Source: Lachnospiraceae bacterium (GTDB lineage Bacteria > Bacillota > Clostridia > Lachnospirales > Lachnospiraceae). From it: 64,000 bases of DNA. Below are positions 19,460-28,887 of the stretch, one piece after another. A program made the position numbers and the translations under genes. The first letter of the stretch is position 1. Each line of letters begins with the position of its first letter. Location of the stretch: assembly GCA_902363445.1 (NCBI GenBank), contig CABJAB010000006.1:186001-250000 (forward strand), read 5' to 3'. The notes beneath the pieces were generated by a model. The model was not told the origin of the DNA. It made no database searches and saw nothing but the letters and a program-made list of their open reading frames with translations.

Positions 19460-20161
19460 TCATTTCTCGATCTTATATCCCACGCCCCACACTGTGGTAA
19501 TGATCTTCTCCGGCCTGGTATCTTCTTTCATCTTTCCCCGGAGCCTCCTGATATGGACCATGACTGTATTATTCGCTTCGTATACCCGCTCTCTCCAGAC
19601 CTGGCTGAAGATTTCATCGGTGCTGAAGACCTTCCCTGGATTGGAAGCGAGCAGATACAATACGTCAAACTCAATCGGCGTCAGGCGCACTTCCTCTCCA
19701 TATACCTTCACCTGACGGCTCACCCGGTCCATGACCAGTCCCCGGATGGACAGGATATCCTTCCCTTCCGGCTCCTCCTGGCCCGTGTCCATTTCCATAT
19801 AGCGGCGGAGCTGCGCTCCCACCCTGGCCACTACCTCCAGGGGGTTCACAGGCTCCGTCACATAGTCATCGGCTCCGCTTCCGAGTCCGATGATCTTATC
19901 CATATTTTCCATCTTTTCGCTGAGCATGATGATCGGAATGTTGCTCACCTTCCTGATCTGCCTGCACATGGAGACGCTGTCCATACCGGATACCGCCATG
20001 CCCAGGATCACCAGATGAATGGCCTTTTCGTCCAGGATATCAAACCCCTCTTCGGCATTTCCCGCCCGGTACACCTGATATCCCGCACTGACCAGATGAA
20101 GCTCTATGGTGTCCGCCGCTTCTTTTTTTCCGCTTACGATGAGTATATTCACCTGGGGCAA
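19460..20161 (-). CDS. OmpR-type regulator with a degenerate (non-phosphorylatable) receiver
   Basis: A 233-residue protein with a receiver-like domain (1-120) and an intact OmpR/PhoB winged helix (RLTPIEFDVLYLLASNPG, NTVMVHIRRLRGKM, VWGVGYKIEK). Every key receiver residue is changed: the paired acidic residues are Ser10-Gly11 (ILIVSGKK), the phospho-acceptor Asp is Gly54 (VILGMAVSGMD), and the conserved Lys is Glu103 (DDYVTEPVNP). It therefore cannot work by classical phosphorylation; atypical regulators bind ligands or act constitutively (family knowledge). No histidine kinase is nearby. It lies 91 bases after ppk, suggesting control of polyphosphate genes (inference). Confidence 0.93.
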   Translation of the reverse strand: MPQVNILIVSGKKEAADTIELHLVSAGYQVYRAGNAEEGFDILDEKAIHLVILGMAVSGMDSVSMCRQIRKVSNIPIIMLSEKMENMDKIIGLGSGADDYVTEPVNPLEVVARVGAQLRRYMEMDTGQEEPEGKDILSIRGLVMDRVSRQVKVYGEEVRLTPIEFDVLYLLASNPGKVFSTDEIFSQVWRERVYEANNTVMVHIRRLRGKMKEDTRPEKIITTVWGVGYKIEK

Positions 20162-20252
20162 AACAGCCCCTCCTCTCTGTTCACAAAAATCTCAAGTACA
20201 ATTTTGCTGCAATTTCAGTCTTATTTTAACATAAAGGCCCAAAAAGAGCAAT

Positions 20253-22400
20253 TTATTCCGGAGATTCCCTTGGAACAAAGACTCTGCCTGTCATCGCCGC
20301 ATTCCTTCCCCTCACCGGCGGTTTAGCCGCTTTGACGGCTTCCGCGCAGAACCGGCTCTGGGAATCCACCAGGATCTTTCCCCGTTTGTCCGGCTTTTCA
20401 TAGGTATCGTCCGGAAGCAGGACATGGGCTTTTACGTTGTCCTCCAGCTCCACCTCCAGGATGTGGAGTACCTTTTCCCTATTTTCCTGTACCTCCACCG
20501 GGAAGAGAAGCTCTACCCGGCAGTCCAGATTCCGGGGCATCCAGTCCGCGCTTCCCATATAGATTTCATAATCTCCGCCGTTTTCAAAATAAAAGATCCT
20601 GCTGTGCTCCAGAAATGTCCCGACGATGGAGCGGACCGATATGGTATCGCTGATCCCGGGAATCCCCACCTTCAGACAGCAGATGCCCCGGACGATCAGA
20701 TCAATCTTCACCCCGGCGGCAGAGGCCTTGTAGAGACTCTGGATGATGACCGGGTCACAGAGGGAATTCATCTTCGCGATAATCCTGCCTTCATGTCCCT
20801 TCTTCACCCATTTGATTTCTCTCTCAATCAGGGACACAAACCGGTTTTTCAGCCAAAGGGGAGCCAGGGACAGCTTATTCCACGCCAGAGGCTCCGAGTA
20901 TCCCGACAGCATATTGAAAACCGCGCTGGCGTCCTCGCCGGTGGCTTTGTCGCAGGTCATGATTCCCGTATCCGTATAGAGCTTGGCCGTAGAATCATTG
21001 TAGTTCCCTGTGGCCATATGGACATAGCGGCAAATCCCTTCCTCTTCCTTCCTGACTACCAGACATATTTTACAGTGGGTCTTAAGGCCCAAAAGCCCAT
21101 AGATCACGTGGCAGCCGGCCTGCTCCAGTTTCTTGGCCCATATGATGTTGTTTTCCTCATCGAAACGCGCTTTCAGCTCGACCAGGACCGACACCTGCTT
21201 GCCGTTTTCCGCGGCCTTCGCGAGAGCCGCCACGATCGGGGAATTGCCGCTGACCCGGTAGAGCGTCTGCTTAATGGCCAGGACCTGGGGATCCGAAGCG
21301 GCCCGCCGCACAAAATCCACAACCGGATCAAAGGACTCATAGGGATGATGCAGAAATATATTACCCTTTTTTATATTTGTAAAAATGTCATCTTCGTTGG
21401 CCAATTCCGGCACCGCCTGGGGAACCCAGGGCCTCTGCCTCAGATGGTCAAAGCCTTTTATCCCATACAGCTTCATGAGAAACGTCAGATCCAGAGGGCC
21501 GTTGATCGTAAATATATCCTCATCCCGGATCACAAATTCTTTTTTGAGGATCTTTAAAAGCCGTTTGTCAATGCTCTCCTCCACTTCCAGGCGGATGACC
21601 TCGCCCCACTGGCGCCGTTTCAGCTGCCTTTCAATCTCTTTTAACAGATCCTCCGCTTCCTCCTCGTCAATGGGGAGATCCGCGTTTCGCATGATCCGGT
21701 ACGGATGCGCGCATACGATATCATAATTGAGGAACAGCCTGCTCATATTCCGTTCAATGATCTCTTCCAGAAGGATGACGTTCCTCACGCCGTCCTTTCC
21801 CGGCAGCTCTATGATCCTTGGAAGTACGGCGGGCACTTGTACCGTGGCAAAATCCAGGGCTCCTTTTCCCTCTCCGCCCTTTTTCTTTTTCAAAAGAGCC
21901 GCGATATTCAGTGTCTTGTTCCGGATCAGCGGAAAGGGCCTGGAGGAATCCACCGCCATGGGCGTCACCACCGGATAGACGGAAGTCTCAAAAAATTGAT
22001 CCGCAAACTGCTTCTGCTCCTCATCCATGAGCTCATGGCGGGGAATAAAGACCAGACCCTCTTTTTTAAGGAGCGGGAGCAGGGAACGGTTCCAGGTGGA
22101 ATACTGGGTATCCACCAGCTGATGCATACCCTCCCCGATCTTCTCCAGCTGCTCTCTGGGAGTCATGCCGGCAATATCCTTTTTTGTATAATCCGCATGT
22201 ACCATATCCTTAAGGGACGCCACCCGGACCATTACAAACTCATCCAGATTCGAGGCGGTGATAGACAAGAACTTCAGCCGTTCAAACAACAGATTGCTCT
22301 TGTCCCTCGCTTCTCCCAGGACTCTGATATTAAACTGAAGCCAGGACAGTTCCCTGTTCTGGAAATATTCGCTTTTCTGGAATTCCTTTCCCTCTGCCAT
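20253..22400 (-). CDS. ppk1: Polyphosphate kinase 1
   Basis: PPK1 polymerises the gamma-phosphate of ATP into polyphosphate, reversibly. The 715-residue protein starts with the family block NRELSWLQFNIRVLGEA and contains the phospholipase-D-like catalytic segments, with the autophosphorylated histidine in RYVHMATGNYNDSTA. It carries the late basic block MPRNLDCRVELLFPV. ATG at 22400 lies 3 bases after the ppx stop, indicating tight coupling. Having synthase and hydrolase genes together lets the cell set polyphosphate turnover. Confidence 0.97.
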   Translation of the reverse strand: MAEGKEFQKSEYFQNRELSWLQFNIRVLGEARDKSNLLFERLKFLSITASNLDEFVMVRVASLKDMVHADYTKKDIAGMTPREQLEKIGEGMHQLVDTQYSTWNRSLLPLLKKEGLVFIPRHELMDEEQKQFADQFFETSVYPVVTPMAVDSSRPFPLIRNKTLNIAALLKKKKGGEGKGALDFATVQVPAVLPRIIELPGKDGVRNVILLEEIIERNMSRLFLNYDIVCAHPYRIMRNADLPIDEEEAEDLLKEIERQLKRRQWGEVIRLEVEESIDKRLLKILKKEFVIRDEDIFTINGPLDLTFLMKLYGIKGFDHLRQRPWVPQAVPELANEDDIFTNIKKGNIFLHHPYESFDPVVDFVRRAASDPQVLAIKQTLYRVSGNSPIVAALAKAAENGKQVSVLVELKARFDEENNIIWAKKLEQAGCHVIYGLLGLKTHCKICLVVRKEEEGICRYVHMATGNYNDSTAKLYTDTGIMTCDKATGEDASAVFNMLSGYSEPLAWNKLSLAPLWLKNRFVSLIEREIKWVKKGHEGRIIAKMNSLCDPVIIQSLYKASAAGVKIDLIVRGICCLKVGIPGISDTISVRSIVGTFLEHSRIFYFENGGDYEIYMGSADWMPRNLDCRVELLFPVEVQENREKVLHILEVELEDNVKAHVLLPDDTYEKPDKRGKILVDSQSRFCAEAVKAAKPPVRGRNAAMTGRVFVPRESPE

Positions 22401-22403
22401 AGT

Positions 22404-23930
22404 TTATATTCCCTTCTTCTTCCTTAACACCGGCCTGATGCCATAGACTTCTTCAAAGAAATCCGCCTTCTGTTTGAACAGGCTCTCCTCCAGCATGATG
22501 TTCTCTGCTGAATCGGTAGTCAGAAACATCTGCTGGTCCTTGATGGATACCCGGATATCCTTGAATTTCTGTCTGTGGCTCCTGTCCATGGCGTTCCCGA
22601 TCTTAAGGATCGCCGTCAGCTTGGCTATGATGATCCTCATATCCTTATTCAGGGTATAAGAATCCGCCGTATAATCGAATTCCATCGTATTGTATTTCAC
22701 CACATTGGCGATAATCTCCCTTTCTTTATGGGAAACGCCGATAATCTCTGTAGACATGATGATATTATAGGCGCACTCGCCCGGGGTCCGCATACTGATA
22801 TATTTCCCGCAGTCATGAAGGATCGTGCTGATCTGCAGGAGCAGCCGCTCCCGTTTCCCCAGGCCATGGTATTTCCTCATGCTGTCAAATATATTCAGGA
22901 CATTCTTTTCCAGAATTGCCGAATGTTCTTTATCGCTCATATACCGCTTTGCGATATTCCGGGCGGCCACCAGGATATCCTGTGAAAAGTCATGGGGAAA
23001 CCTCAGAAGCTTTTTCTGCTCCGCGTACTCCGCTACGATGCCGTCTCCCAGACGGACTCCCGGAAGCCAAACCATCTCGGCTCCCGTGATCTCGATCAGC
23101 TTTTTATATACCATGGCCCCGGGGACGATGAGAGCCACAAATTCCGCCGGAATATCATATTTCTCCGCGATCTGCTCCTCGCTCATATCCCGCAGCGCCT
23201 GATAGAACTCCTGAAACTCCTGGACGCTGATGCGCTGCTTGTCGGCATGGGCCCCGCGGCCCATATATAAGGCGCATACTCCCGTAGCAATGATATTCTT
23301 CACTTCTCGTTCCTTTAAGAACAGCTTCTTGAAGGTCTGGATATCATTGTCGATCAGTTCCTGGATGATCTGCTTTTTATCACTGTTTGTCCCGCCTGTC
23401 TTGTCCAGGATCTGATGGATGCGGAGCGCCCCCAGCTGGAGATTCTGCGTCGTCACCAGCGCATCTTTGTCGAACAGGGATATCTGCATGCTGCCGGACC
23501 CCACCTCAGCGATAGCAGTTCCTTTCTGAATGATATTGTTGAACTCGTTTTCTTTGGCCGCGATGGCCTTATAGCATAAAAACCGCTGTTCCGAGTTACT
23601 CAGTACGTCTACTTCTAAACCGGTGCGGACCTTGATCTGGTCCAGCACCACCTCCCGGTTTTCCGCTTCCCGGATCGCACTGGTGCCGTAAGCCTTATAT
23701 CCGTCTACCTGGAACTCTGCCATGACTCCCTTGAACTTGGAAAGCAGCTTACACATCTCATCCACCCGGTCATAACTGATGATACCCCTGTCATAGGTAT
23801 CGCGCCCCAGGCCGATGACCTTCCTCACCCGGTTTAACTGCGTGATCCCCTTTTTCGGAGAGATCTCGTATATCGTAAGCTCCAGTTCATAAGACCCCAC
23901 ATCGATTGCTGCGAATGTCGCAACTGCCAT
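22404..23930 (-). CDS. ppx: Exopolyphosphatase / GppA-family phosphatase with HD-like C-terminus
   Basis: A 508-residue member of the actin-fold Ppx/GppA family. Phosphate-binding motifs are AAIDVGSYELELTIYE, GTSAIREAENR and AEVGSGSMQISLF. From about residue 315 it has an HD-type helical domain (LLLQISTILHDCGKYIS), as in long Ppx proteins. It degrades polyphosphate or pppGpp. ATG at 23930 follows GGGGTGA; the frame extends to 23951, but the first ATG there has no binding site. First gene of ppx-ppk-regulator-thioesterase. Confidence 0.93.
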   Translation of the reverse strand: MAVATFAAIDVGSYELELTIYEISPKKGITQLNRVRKVIGLGRDTYDRGIISYDRVDEMCKLLSKFKGVMAEFQVDGYKAYGTSAIREAENREVVLDQIKVRTGLEVDVLSNSEQRFLCYKAIAAKENEFNNIIQKGTAIAEVGSGSMQISLFDKDALVTTQNLQLGALRIHQILDKTGGTNSDKKQIIQELIDNDIQTFKKLFLKEREVKNIIATGVCALYMGRGAHADKQRISVQEFQEFYQALRDMSEEQIAEKYDIPAEFVALIVPGAMVYKKLIEITGAEMVWLPGVRLGDGIVAEYAEQKKLLRFPHDFSQDILVAARNIAKRYMSDKEHSAILEKNVLNIFDSMRKYHGLGKRERLLLQISTILHDCGKYISMRTPGECAYNIIMSTEIIGVSHKEREIIANVVKYNTMEFDYTADSYTLNKDMRIIIAKLTAILKIGNAMDRSHRQKFKDIRVSIKDQQMFLTTDSAENIMLEESLFKQKADFFEEVYGIRPVLRKKKGI

Positions 23931-24012
23931 TTTATCACCCCTCGCCGGCATTCTTCTTTTGTTACTATTTTACTCCATCTTTCAGCTAAAATGCAAGTAA
24001 GAAACACGTAAA

Positions 24013-24065
24013 GAGGGTTTCCCGGACGTTCCTCCTTCCGGAGGCTTCGCCGGGAAACCCTTTTT
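24013..24065. terminator. Strong rho-independent terminator
   Basis: An 11-bp GC-rich stem (GGGTTTCCCGG at 24015-24025 with CCGGGAAACCC at 24050-24060) enclosing a smaller CCTCC/GGAGG hairpin. T-runs lie on both sides. It lies just downstream of the DUF815 gene on the minus strand and separates it from ppx. Confidence 0.85.
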
Positions 24066-24082
24066 AATCGATCATTCTTATT

Positions 24083-25348
24083 TTATTTTCGTTTTCCCAT
24101 CAGATAGGTGATAAATTGAATTGCCGTCCTGCCGGATATGCCGCCGTGAGAAAGCTCCCATTTATTGGCCTCGGCCAGAAGCTCTTCCTCCGGCATACAG
24201 ATGCCGTTCCGCTCTGCCAGCGTCTTCACGATGGTCTGGAACTCCTTCGGCTCCGGTCTTCCATAATAAATCGTAACGCCGAACCGGGCCACCAAGGACA
24301 GCTTTTCCTGAACGGTGTCGGAACGGTGCATATCCTCGCGCACCTCTTCCTTGTCACTGAACTTCTCCCGGATTAAATGCCGCCTGTTGGAGGTGGCATA
24401 GATCAGCACATTGCCGGGCTTTACCTCCAGGCCGCCTTCTATGATGGCCTTCAGATACTTATATTCTATCTCAAATTCTTCAAAGGAGAGATCGTCCATA
24501 TAAATGATGAATTTATAATTCCGGTTTTTAATCTGTCCGATCACCACCGACAGATCCTGAAACTGATGCTTGTAGATCTCTATCATCCTCAGGCCCTGGT
24601 CGTAATATTTATGCAGGATGGCCTTGATGCTGGAGGACTTCCCCGTCCCGCTGTCACCGAACAGCAGACAGTTGTTGGCTTCCCGTCCTTCCACAAAGGC
24701 CTCTGTATTCTCTATCAGCTTCTGCTTCTGCAGTTCATATCCCACCAGATCATCCAGATAGACGTGCTCAATATTTTTTATGGGGACGATATGGGTCTTC
24801 TCCCGCTCCCTTTCCACACGAAATGCCTTGTGCAGTCCGAACTTGCCCACTCCGAAGTGACGGTAGAATTCCGTAACGATATCCAGCCAGATTTCCGGAC
24901 TCTCCGCCTCCGCCAGAGCCACGCTCAGGGACTGGATATTATCCCGGATGCGCCGGTTGAAAATCTTGCTGTGAGTCCCGGTGCTTTCATAGTCTTTTAA
25001 TAGACCGAATACCGGGCACCCCGTCTCCTCATCCAGACGCTCCAGGTCATAATCAAACCACTCCTTGAAGATTTCAAAGTCGTGGCGCGCCAGAGAATTT
25101 ATGGTGCCTTTTACCTTTCCCCGAATCTCACAGGCGGTGCTGAACGCATTTTCATTGGTCGCCAGAATATAGGCCAGAAAGCTGTGCCAGAGATTCCCCT
25201 TGAACCCATGAGATGCGGAAAATTCCACCAGCGCCCCTGCGGTCCTGTAGGGGTCCGGCACACGGCTGCTTTCCATGAGCGCCGCCATCTCTTCCAGAAG
25301 CTCTTTGTGTCCCGGCTCCCGGTATAATATCAGATTATTTGTTTTCAT
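24083..25348 (-). CDS. DUF815-family AAA+ ATPase
   Basis: A 421-residue predicted ATPase (COG2607/DUF815). Walker A is FGDSGTGKSSSIKA at about residues 235-248 and Walker B is FIIYMDDLSFEEFE; an arginine-rich sensor-2 region follows. The N-terminal 200 residues are helical and of unknown role. No function has been firmly assigned to the family. ATG at 25348 is chosen because the longer frame to 25429 lies wholly inside pheA. The start overlaps the pheA 3' end by about 14 bases, so the two may be translationally coupled. Confidence 0.88.
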   Translation of the reverse strand: MKTNNLILYREPGHKELLEEMAALMESSRVPDPYRTAGALVEFSASHGFKGNLWHSFLAYILATNENAFSTACEIRGKVKGTINSLARHDFEIFKEWFDYDLERLDEETGCPVFGLLKDYESTGTHSKIFNRRIRDNIQSLSVALAEAESPEIWLDIVTEFYRHFGVGKFGLHKAFRVEREREKTHIVPIKNIEHVYLDDLVGYELQKQKLIENTEAFVEGREANNCLLFGDSGTGKSSSIKAILHKYYDQGLRMIEIYKHQFQDLSVVIGQIKNRNYKFIIYMDDLSFEEFEIEYKYLKAIIEGGLEVKPGNVLIYATSNRRHLIREKFSDKEEVREDMHRSDTVQEKLSLVARFGVTIYYGRPEPKEFQTIVKTLAERNGICMPEEELLAEANKWELSHGGISGRTAIQFITYLMGKRK

Positions 25349-26498
25349 CGATGTTTTTTCCCTTATCCGTATAGTAATTGCCCAGGATTCTGAAATAGTT
25401 GGCCTCCTCCAGGATTCCCCTGAGGGCATTCTTCACCCCCGCGTCTCCCAGGTTCCCTTCAAAGTCCACGAAAAACCGGAATTCCCAAGGGCGCCCCAAA
25501 ATAGGCCTGGACTCCAACTTCAGCATATTTAACCCATTGTAAGTCAAATGTGACAGCATGTTGTAAAGCGCGGCATTCTCGTGGTTCGTTTCAAAGCAGA
25601 GGCTTAACTTGTTAGAATCCGCCACATACATTTTCCGGCTGGCCACCACGATAAAACGAGTGGTATTCCCCCGGCTGTTCATGATATTCCTGTCCAGGAC
25701 CTTAAGGCCGTATAAGCAGCCGGCCATTTCGCTGGCGATGGCGGCATGTGTGATGTCTTTTTCCTCCTGCACCCGCTTGGCGCTGAGGGCCGTATTGCTG
25801 GTGCTGTATTTCGTAAGCTCCCTGTGCTCCTCCAGAAACCGGCTGCACTGCATCAGCCCCTGTGGGTGAGAATAGACCGTCTGGATATCGGAGAGCTCCG
25901 CCTCCGGCAGTCCCAAAAGCACATGGTCCACCTTTACAAAAGTCTCCCCCACGATATAGTTATCGTATTTCACCAGCAGGTCATAGACATCCGATACGCT
26001 TCCCGCCGAAGAATTCTCTATGGGAAGTACCGCAAAGTCGGCCGTTCCGGCACAGATGGCTTTCATGGCGTCATCCCAGGTCTTCACGTGAGATACCTTT
26101 GCCTTTTCCCCAAAGAACTGGAGAGCGGCCGCATGACTGTACGCCCCCTCCACTCCCTGAAAGACCACATTGGCCCGGGATTTCTGCAAGTTCGGCACCA
26201 TTTCAAAGGGCAGGCCGGTGATGACCCCTTTGTCCGCCAGCAGCTGATACTGCAGCTTCCGGCTGATGGCCATGATCTGCGTAAACAATTCATGGACGCC
26301 ATAACGGTTAAAATCGGAGTCCGCCATCTGCTGAATCGCCTCCAGCTTCTCCACCTCCCGTTTCCTGTCCAGCACCTGCATGCCCGTCTTTATTTTATAC
26401 TCCGCCACCTCTTGGCAGAGGGCCATACGCTTTTCAAACTTCTGCACCAGATCTCTGTCGATATCGTCTATCTCTTTTCTGAGCTCGCCTAAATCCAT
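25335..26498 (-). CDS. pheA: Bifunctional chorismate mutase / prephenate dehydratase
   Basis: A 387-residue P-protein for phenylalanine synthesis. An AroQ chorismate mutase domain (LRKEIDDIDRDLVQKFEKRM, residues 1-85) is followed by a prephenate dehydratase domain (FQGVEGAYSHAAALQFF, PIENSSAGSVSDVYDLL, the NTTRFIVV active-site block). A C-terminal ACT domain (LESRPILGRPWEFRFFVDFEG) would mediate phenylalanine feedback. ATG at 26498 is used because GGGAG precedes it; an alternative ATG lies 15 bases upstream. It precedes and overlaps the DUF815 gene. Confidence 0.95.
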   Translation of the reverse strand: MDLGELRKEIDDIDRDLVQKFEKRMALCQEVAEYKIKTGMQVLDRKREVEKLEAIQQMADSDFNRYGVHELFTQIMAISRKLQYQLLADKGVITGLPFEMVPNLQKSRANVVFQGVEGAYSHAAALQFFGEKAKVSHVKTWDDAMKAICAGTADFAVLPIENSSAGSVSDVYDLLVKYDNYIVGETFVKVDHVLLGLPEAELSDIQTVYSHPQGLMQCSRFLEEHRELTKYSTSNTALSAKRVQEEKDITHAAIASEMAGCLYGLKVLDRNIMNSRGNTTRFIVVASRKMYVADSNKLSLCFETNHENAALYNMLSHLTYNGLNMLKLESRPILGRPWEFRFFVDFEGNLGDAGVKNALRGILEEANYFRILGNYYTDKGKNIDENK

Positions 26499-26533
26499 CT
26501 TTTCTTCTCCCACATTCCTATGCCGCGAAGCAC

Positions 26534-27355
26534 TTATTCCCTGTCTGAAAGTTCCTCTAAAAGCTCCTTCACCCGTTTTTTCAATACCGGGTGCATCTTG
26601 TAAGGAGCGATCTGCAACAGAGGCTCCAGAACAAACCTGCGCTTTTGTATCTCCGGATGAGGTACTGCCAGCTCCGGCTCCTCCAGGACTGCGTCATCAT
26701 AAAACAACAAGTCCATGTCCAGAGTCCTCGGTCCCCAGTGGACCAGCCTTTCCCGGTTTTCCTTCTGCTCCGCCTTCTGAAGGACAGCTAGCAGCTCCAT
26801 GGGAGTGAGCAGAGTCTCCAGCTCCAGGCAGCCATTTAAGAAATCCTCCTGCTCCACTCCTCCGTAAGGCTCTGTGACGATCATATCCGAAATGCGGCCC
26901 ACGCGAATCGCCGGATCGTCCCGCAGCACCTGTATCCCCGACTCAATATGGGCTTTCCTGTCCCCCATGTTGGAACCGAACGCCACATAAGCTTTGTGCC
27001 AGCACCGCTCTATCTTCACCGATACGGTATCAAGGGGCAGCCCCACCGGCGCCCAAGGTTTTTTGATCTCCAGAGTAATGCCATTTAAAAGCGGCAGCGT
27101 CTGAAGCAGATACTCCGCCAGCTGTTCCGCAACCGCTTCTATCAGCCGGCTGGTGTGTTCCTTCATGAATCTGGTGATCTCCTGGCACACCGTCCCATAA
27201 TTTATGGAATATTCCAAATCGTCGGTCCGCCCCGCGGTCCGTATCTCCGTCCAAAGCTCCGCGCATACCAGAAATTTCTGCCCCAGAGCCGTCTCCTCCG
27301 GAAACACCCCGTGATTTGCGTATACCTCCAGATTCTGAATGGTTATTTTATCCAT
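26534..27355 (-). CDS. folBK: Fused dihydroneopterin aldolase / HPPK (FolB-FolK)
   Basis: One 273-residue protein covering two folate steps. Residues 1-118 are dihydroneopterin aldolase (VYANHGVFPEE with the catalytic Glu, and the IEAVAEQLAEYLL helix). Residues 120-273 are 6-hydroxymethyl-dihydropterin pyrophosphokinase (YVAFGSNMGDRKAHI, VTEPYGGVEQEDFLNG, the WGPRTLDMDLLFYDD metal-binding block and VPHPEIQKRRFVLEPL). The fusion is common in Clostridia. It is the last gene of the folC-folE-HD-folP-folBK cluster. Confidence 0.96.
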   Translation of the reverse strand: MDKITIQNLEVYANHGVFPEETALGQKFLVCAELWTEIRTAGRTDDLEYSINYGTVCQEITRFMKEHTSRLIEAVAEQLAEYLLQTLPLLNGITLEIKKPWAPVGLPLDTVSVKIERCWHKAYVAFGSNMGDRKAHIESGIQVLRDDPAIRVGRISDMIVTEPYGGVEQEDFLNGCLELETLLTPMELLAVLQKAEQKENRERLVHWGPRTLDMDLLFYDDAVLEEPELAVPHPEIQKRRFVLEPLLQIAPYKMHPVLKKRVKELLEELSDRE

Positions 27356-27420
27356 AGCGTTTTATTCCTCGTCTGTTTCATCCGCGGCTCACCCGCGGGA
27401 TTTTCTGCCCTCCGGGTCCG

Positions 27421-28233
27421 TCATTCTGCGTTCAGAATAGCCTCCGTCATCTGAACCGCCCTTTTATTCGCCTTCACATCGTGGACGCGCACAAAGGCGC
27501 AGCCCTTCATGACGCCCATGACTGTAGTCGCCAAAGTCCCCTCCAGCCGTTCTGAAGCCGGCAGATCCAGCGTAAGCCCGATCATGGACTTTCTGGATGT
27601 CCCCAAAAGCACGGGATATCCCAGTCTCACCAATATCTCCAGATGATTCATAAGCCTCAGATTGTGCTCATAAGTCTTTCCAAAACCGATGCCGGGATCC
27701 AGGATGATCTTATTATCCGCCGCCCCCGCTTTTTTCACGATCGCCGCCGATTCTCTCAGATCGTCCGCCACTTCCTCCAGATAATGCTCGTATACCGGTT
27801 CCTTCCGGTTGTGCATCAGACAGCAGCAGACTCCGTACTTCGCGATCACCCCGGCCATCTTTTCATCGTATCTGCATCCCCAAATATCGTTGATCAGACA
27901 GGCGCCGGCTTTGACCGCCGCCTCTGCCACCCCGCTTTTATACGTATCAATGGAAATCGGCGTTTCAAACCGTTCCTTCACAGCCTCAATGACCGGAAGG
28001 ACCCGTTCCATTTCTTCTTCGTCGGGAAGTACCGCGCCATATCCCGGCCTGGTGGATTCTCCGCCTATGTCAATGATATCCGCCCCCTCTGAGAGCATGT
28101 CCTCCGCATGTTTAAGCGCCGCGTCCAGACGGTTCCATTTTCCTCCGTCTGAAAATGAATCCGGCGTGACATTCAGGATTCCCATAATATACGTGTGCTT
28201 TCCAATCTCAAACTCTCTGTCTCCGATTTTCAT
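27421..28233 (-). CDS. folP: Dihydropteroate synthase
   Basis: A 270-residue TIM-barrel enzyme joining pABA to hydroxymethyl-dihydropterin pyrophosphate; it is the sulfonamide target. Both signatures are present: MGILNVTPDSFSDGGKW and DIIDIGGESTRPGYG. The C-terminal block FVRVHDVKANKRAVQMTEAI holds the conserved R-x-H. ATG at 28233 has AAAGGTGA upstream and lies 18 bases after the HD-domain gene, so the two are co-transcribed. Confidence 0.97.
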   Translation of the reverse strand: MKIGDREFEIGKHTYIMGILNVTPDSFSDGGKWNRLDAALKHAEDMLSEGADIIDIGGESTRPGYGAVLPDEEEMERVLPVIEAVKERFETPISIDTYKSGVAEAAVKAGACLINDIWGCRYDEKMAGVIAKYGVCCCLMHNRKEPVYEHYLEEVADDLRESAAIVKKAGAADNKIILDPGIGFGKTYEHNLRLMNHLEILVRLGYPVLLGTSRKSMIGLTLDLPASERLEGTLATTVMGVMKGCAFVRVHDVKANKRAVQMTEAILNAE

Positions 28234-28251
28234 GCTGTCACCTTTCCGCCC

Positions 28252-28734
28252 CTATCGTTTGATATCAAAGTTTTTCTTTTCCAGAGGCCAGTTGCAGGAC
28301 GCCTGTACTTTACAGGCAAAACAGGCCCTGGATTTCTTGTCCGCCGCATACAAAAGCCTGGCGAGAGGCCGTTCCTCCGCTTCACTTTTGGAACGGTGCC
28401 GCCCGATGGCCTCCAGGATCTCCGCAGTCTCGTCTTCGTCAAAGCCGCAGTCCTTTAAAACAGTCTCCGCCAGCAGCGCGCCTGCCCGGTCATGGGGGAT
28501 CCCCGTCTCATACTGGCTTGCCCGTCCGATGTCATGGAGAAGGGCAGCCGCATATATCATGTCCTTCCTGACCGGGAGCTCTTCTTCCAGCGCCGTGATA
28601 TACGCCACCCGCGCCACGTTCAGCAGGTGGTCGATATCGTGGCGGCAGTACACCCTGTCCCGCTCCAGGCGGGACAGCTTCTTCAGCTCCCGGATGAAGG
28701 TCTCGTGCTGAATGATCTGATTCACTCGTTCCAT
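28252..28734 (-). CDS. HD-domain phosphohydrolase in the folate operon
   Basis: A 160-residue metal-dependent phosphohydrolase: CRHDIDHLLNVARVAY, then AAALLHDIGRASQYE (the HD pair), and a later EAIGRHRSK helix. The C-terminus has an unusual cysteine cluster, ACFACKVQASCNW (C-x2-C-x6-C), which might bind metal. It sits between folE and folP. Because no FolQ/NudB-type dihydroneopterin-triphosphate pyrophosphatase is visible in the cluster, this protein is a candidate for that missing dephosphorylation step (inference). ATG at 28734; ribosome binding site weak. Confidence 0.85.
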   Translation of the reverse strand: MERVNQIIQHETFIRELKKLSRLERDRVYCRHDIDHLLNVARVAYITALEEELPVRKDMIYAAALLHDIGRASQYETGIPHDRAGALLAETVLKDCGFDEDETAEILEAIGRHRSKSEAEERPLARLLYAADKKSRACFACKVQASCNWPLEKKNFDIKR

Positions 28735-28794
28735 AATCTGCCCATGCCTTTCTACGCATAATCAGAGTAATTATAGCATAGATAAAAACAAAAT

Positions 28795-28854
28795 AAAAGC
28801 CCTCCGCCGGCGCATAAAGGAGCAAAAGCTCCCTGCCAGACAGCAAGGCTTTTT
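28795..28854 (-). terminator. Imperfect terminator-like structure between folE and the HD gene
   Basis: On the minus strand AAAAGCC and GGCTTTT arms enclose an inner GGGAGC/GCTCC hairpin and are followed by T-rich sequence (ATTTTGTTTTTATC). It may partly uncouple folE from the downstream folate genes. Confidence 0.5.
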
Positions 28855-28887
28855 AACAGACCGGAAACAGTCTTATCCGGCTTTTGA

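Noticed and set aside
28735..28887. Riboswitch in the gap between folE and the HD gene
   Set aside because: The structure is a terminator-like hairpin with T-rich tail and shows no THF or other known aptamer consensus.
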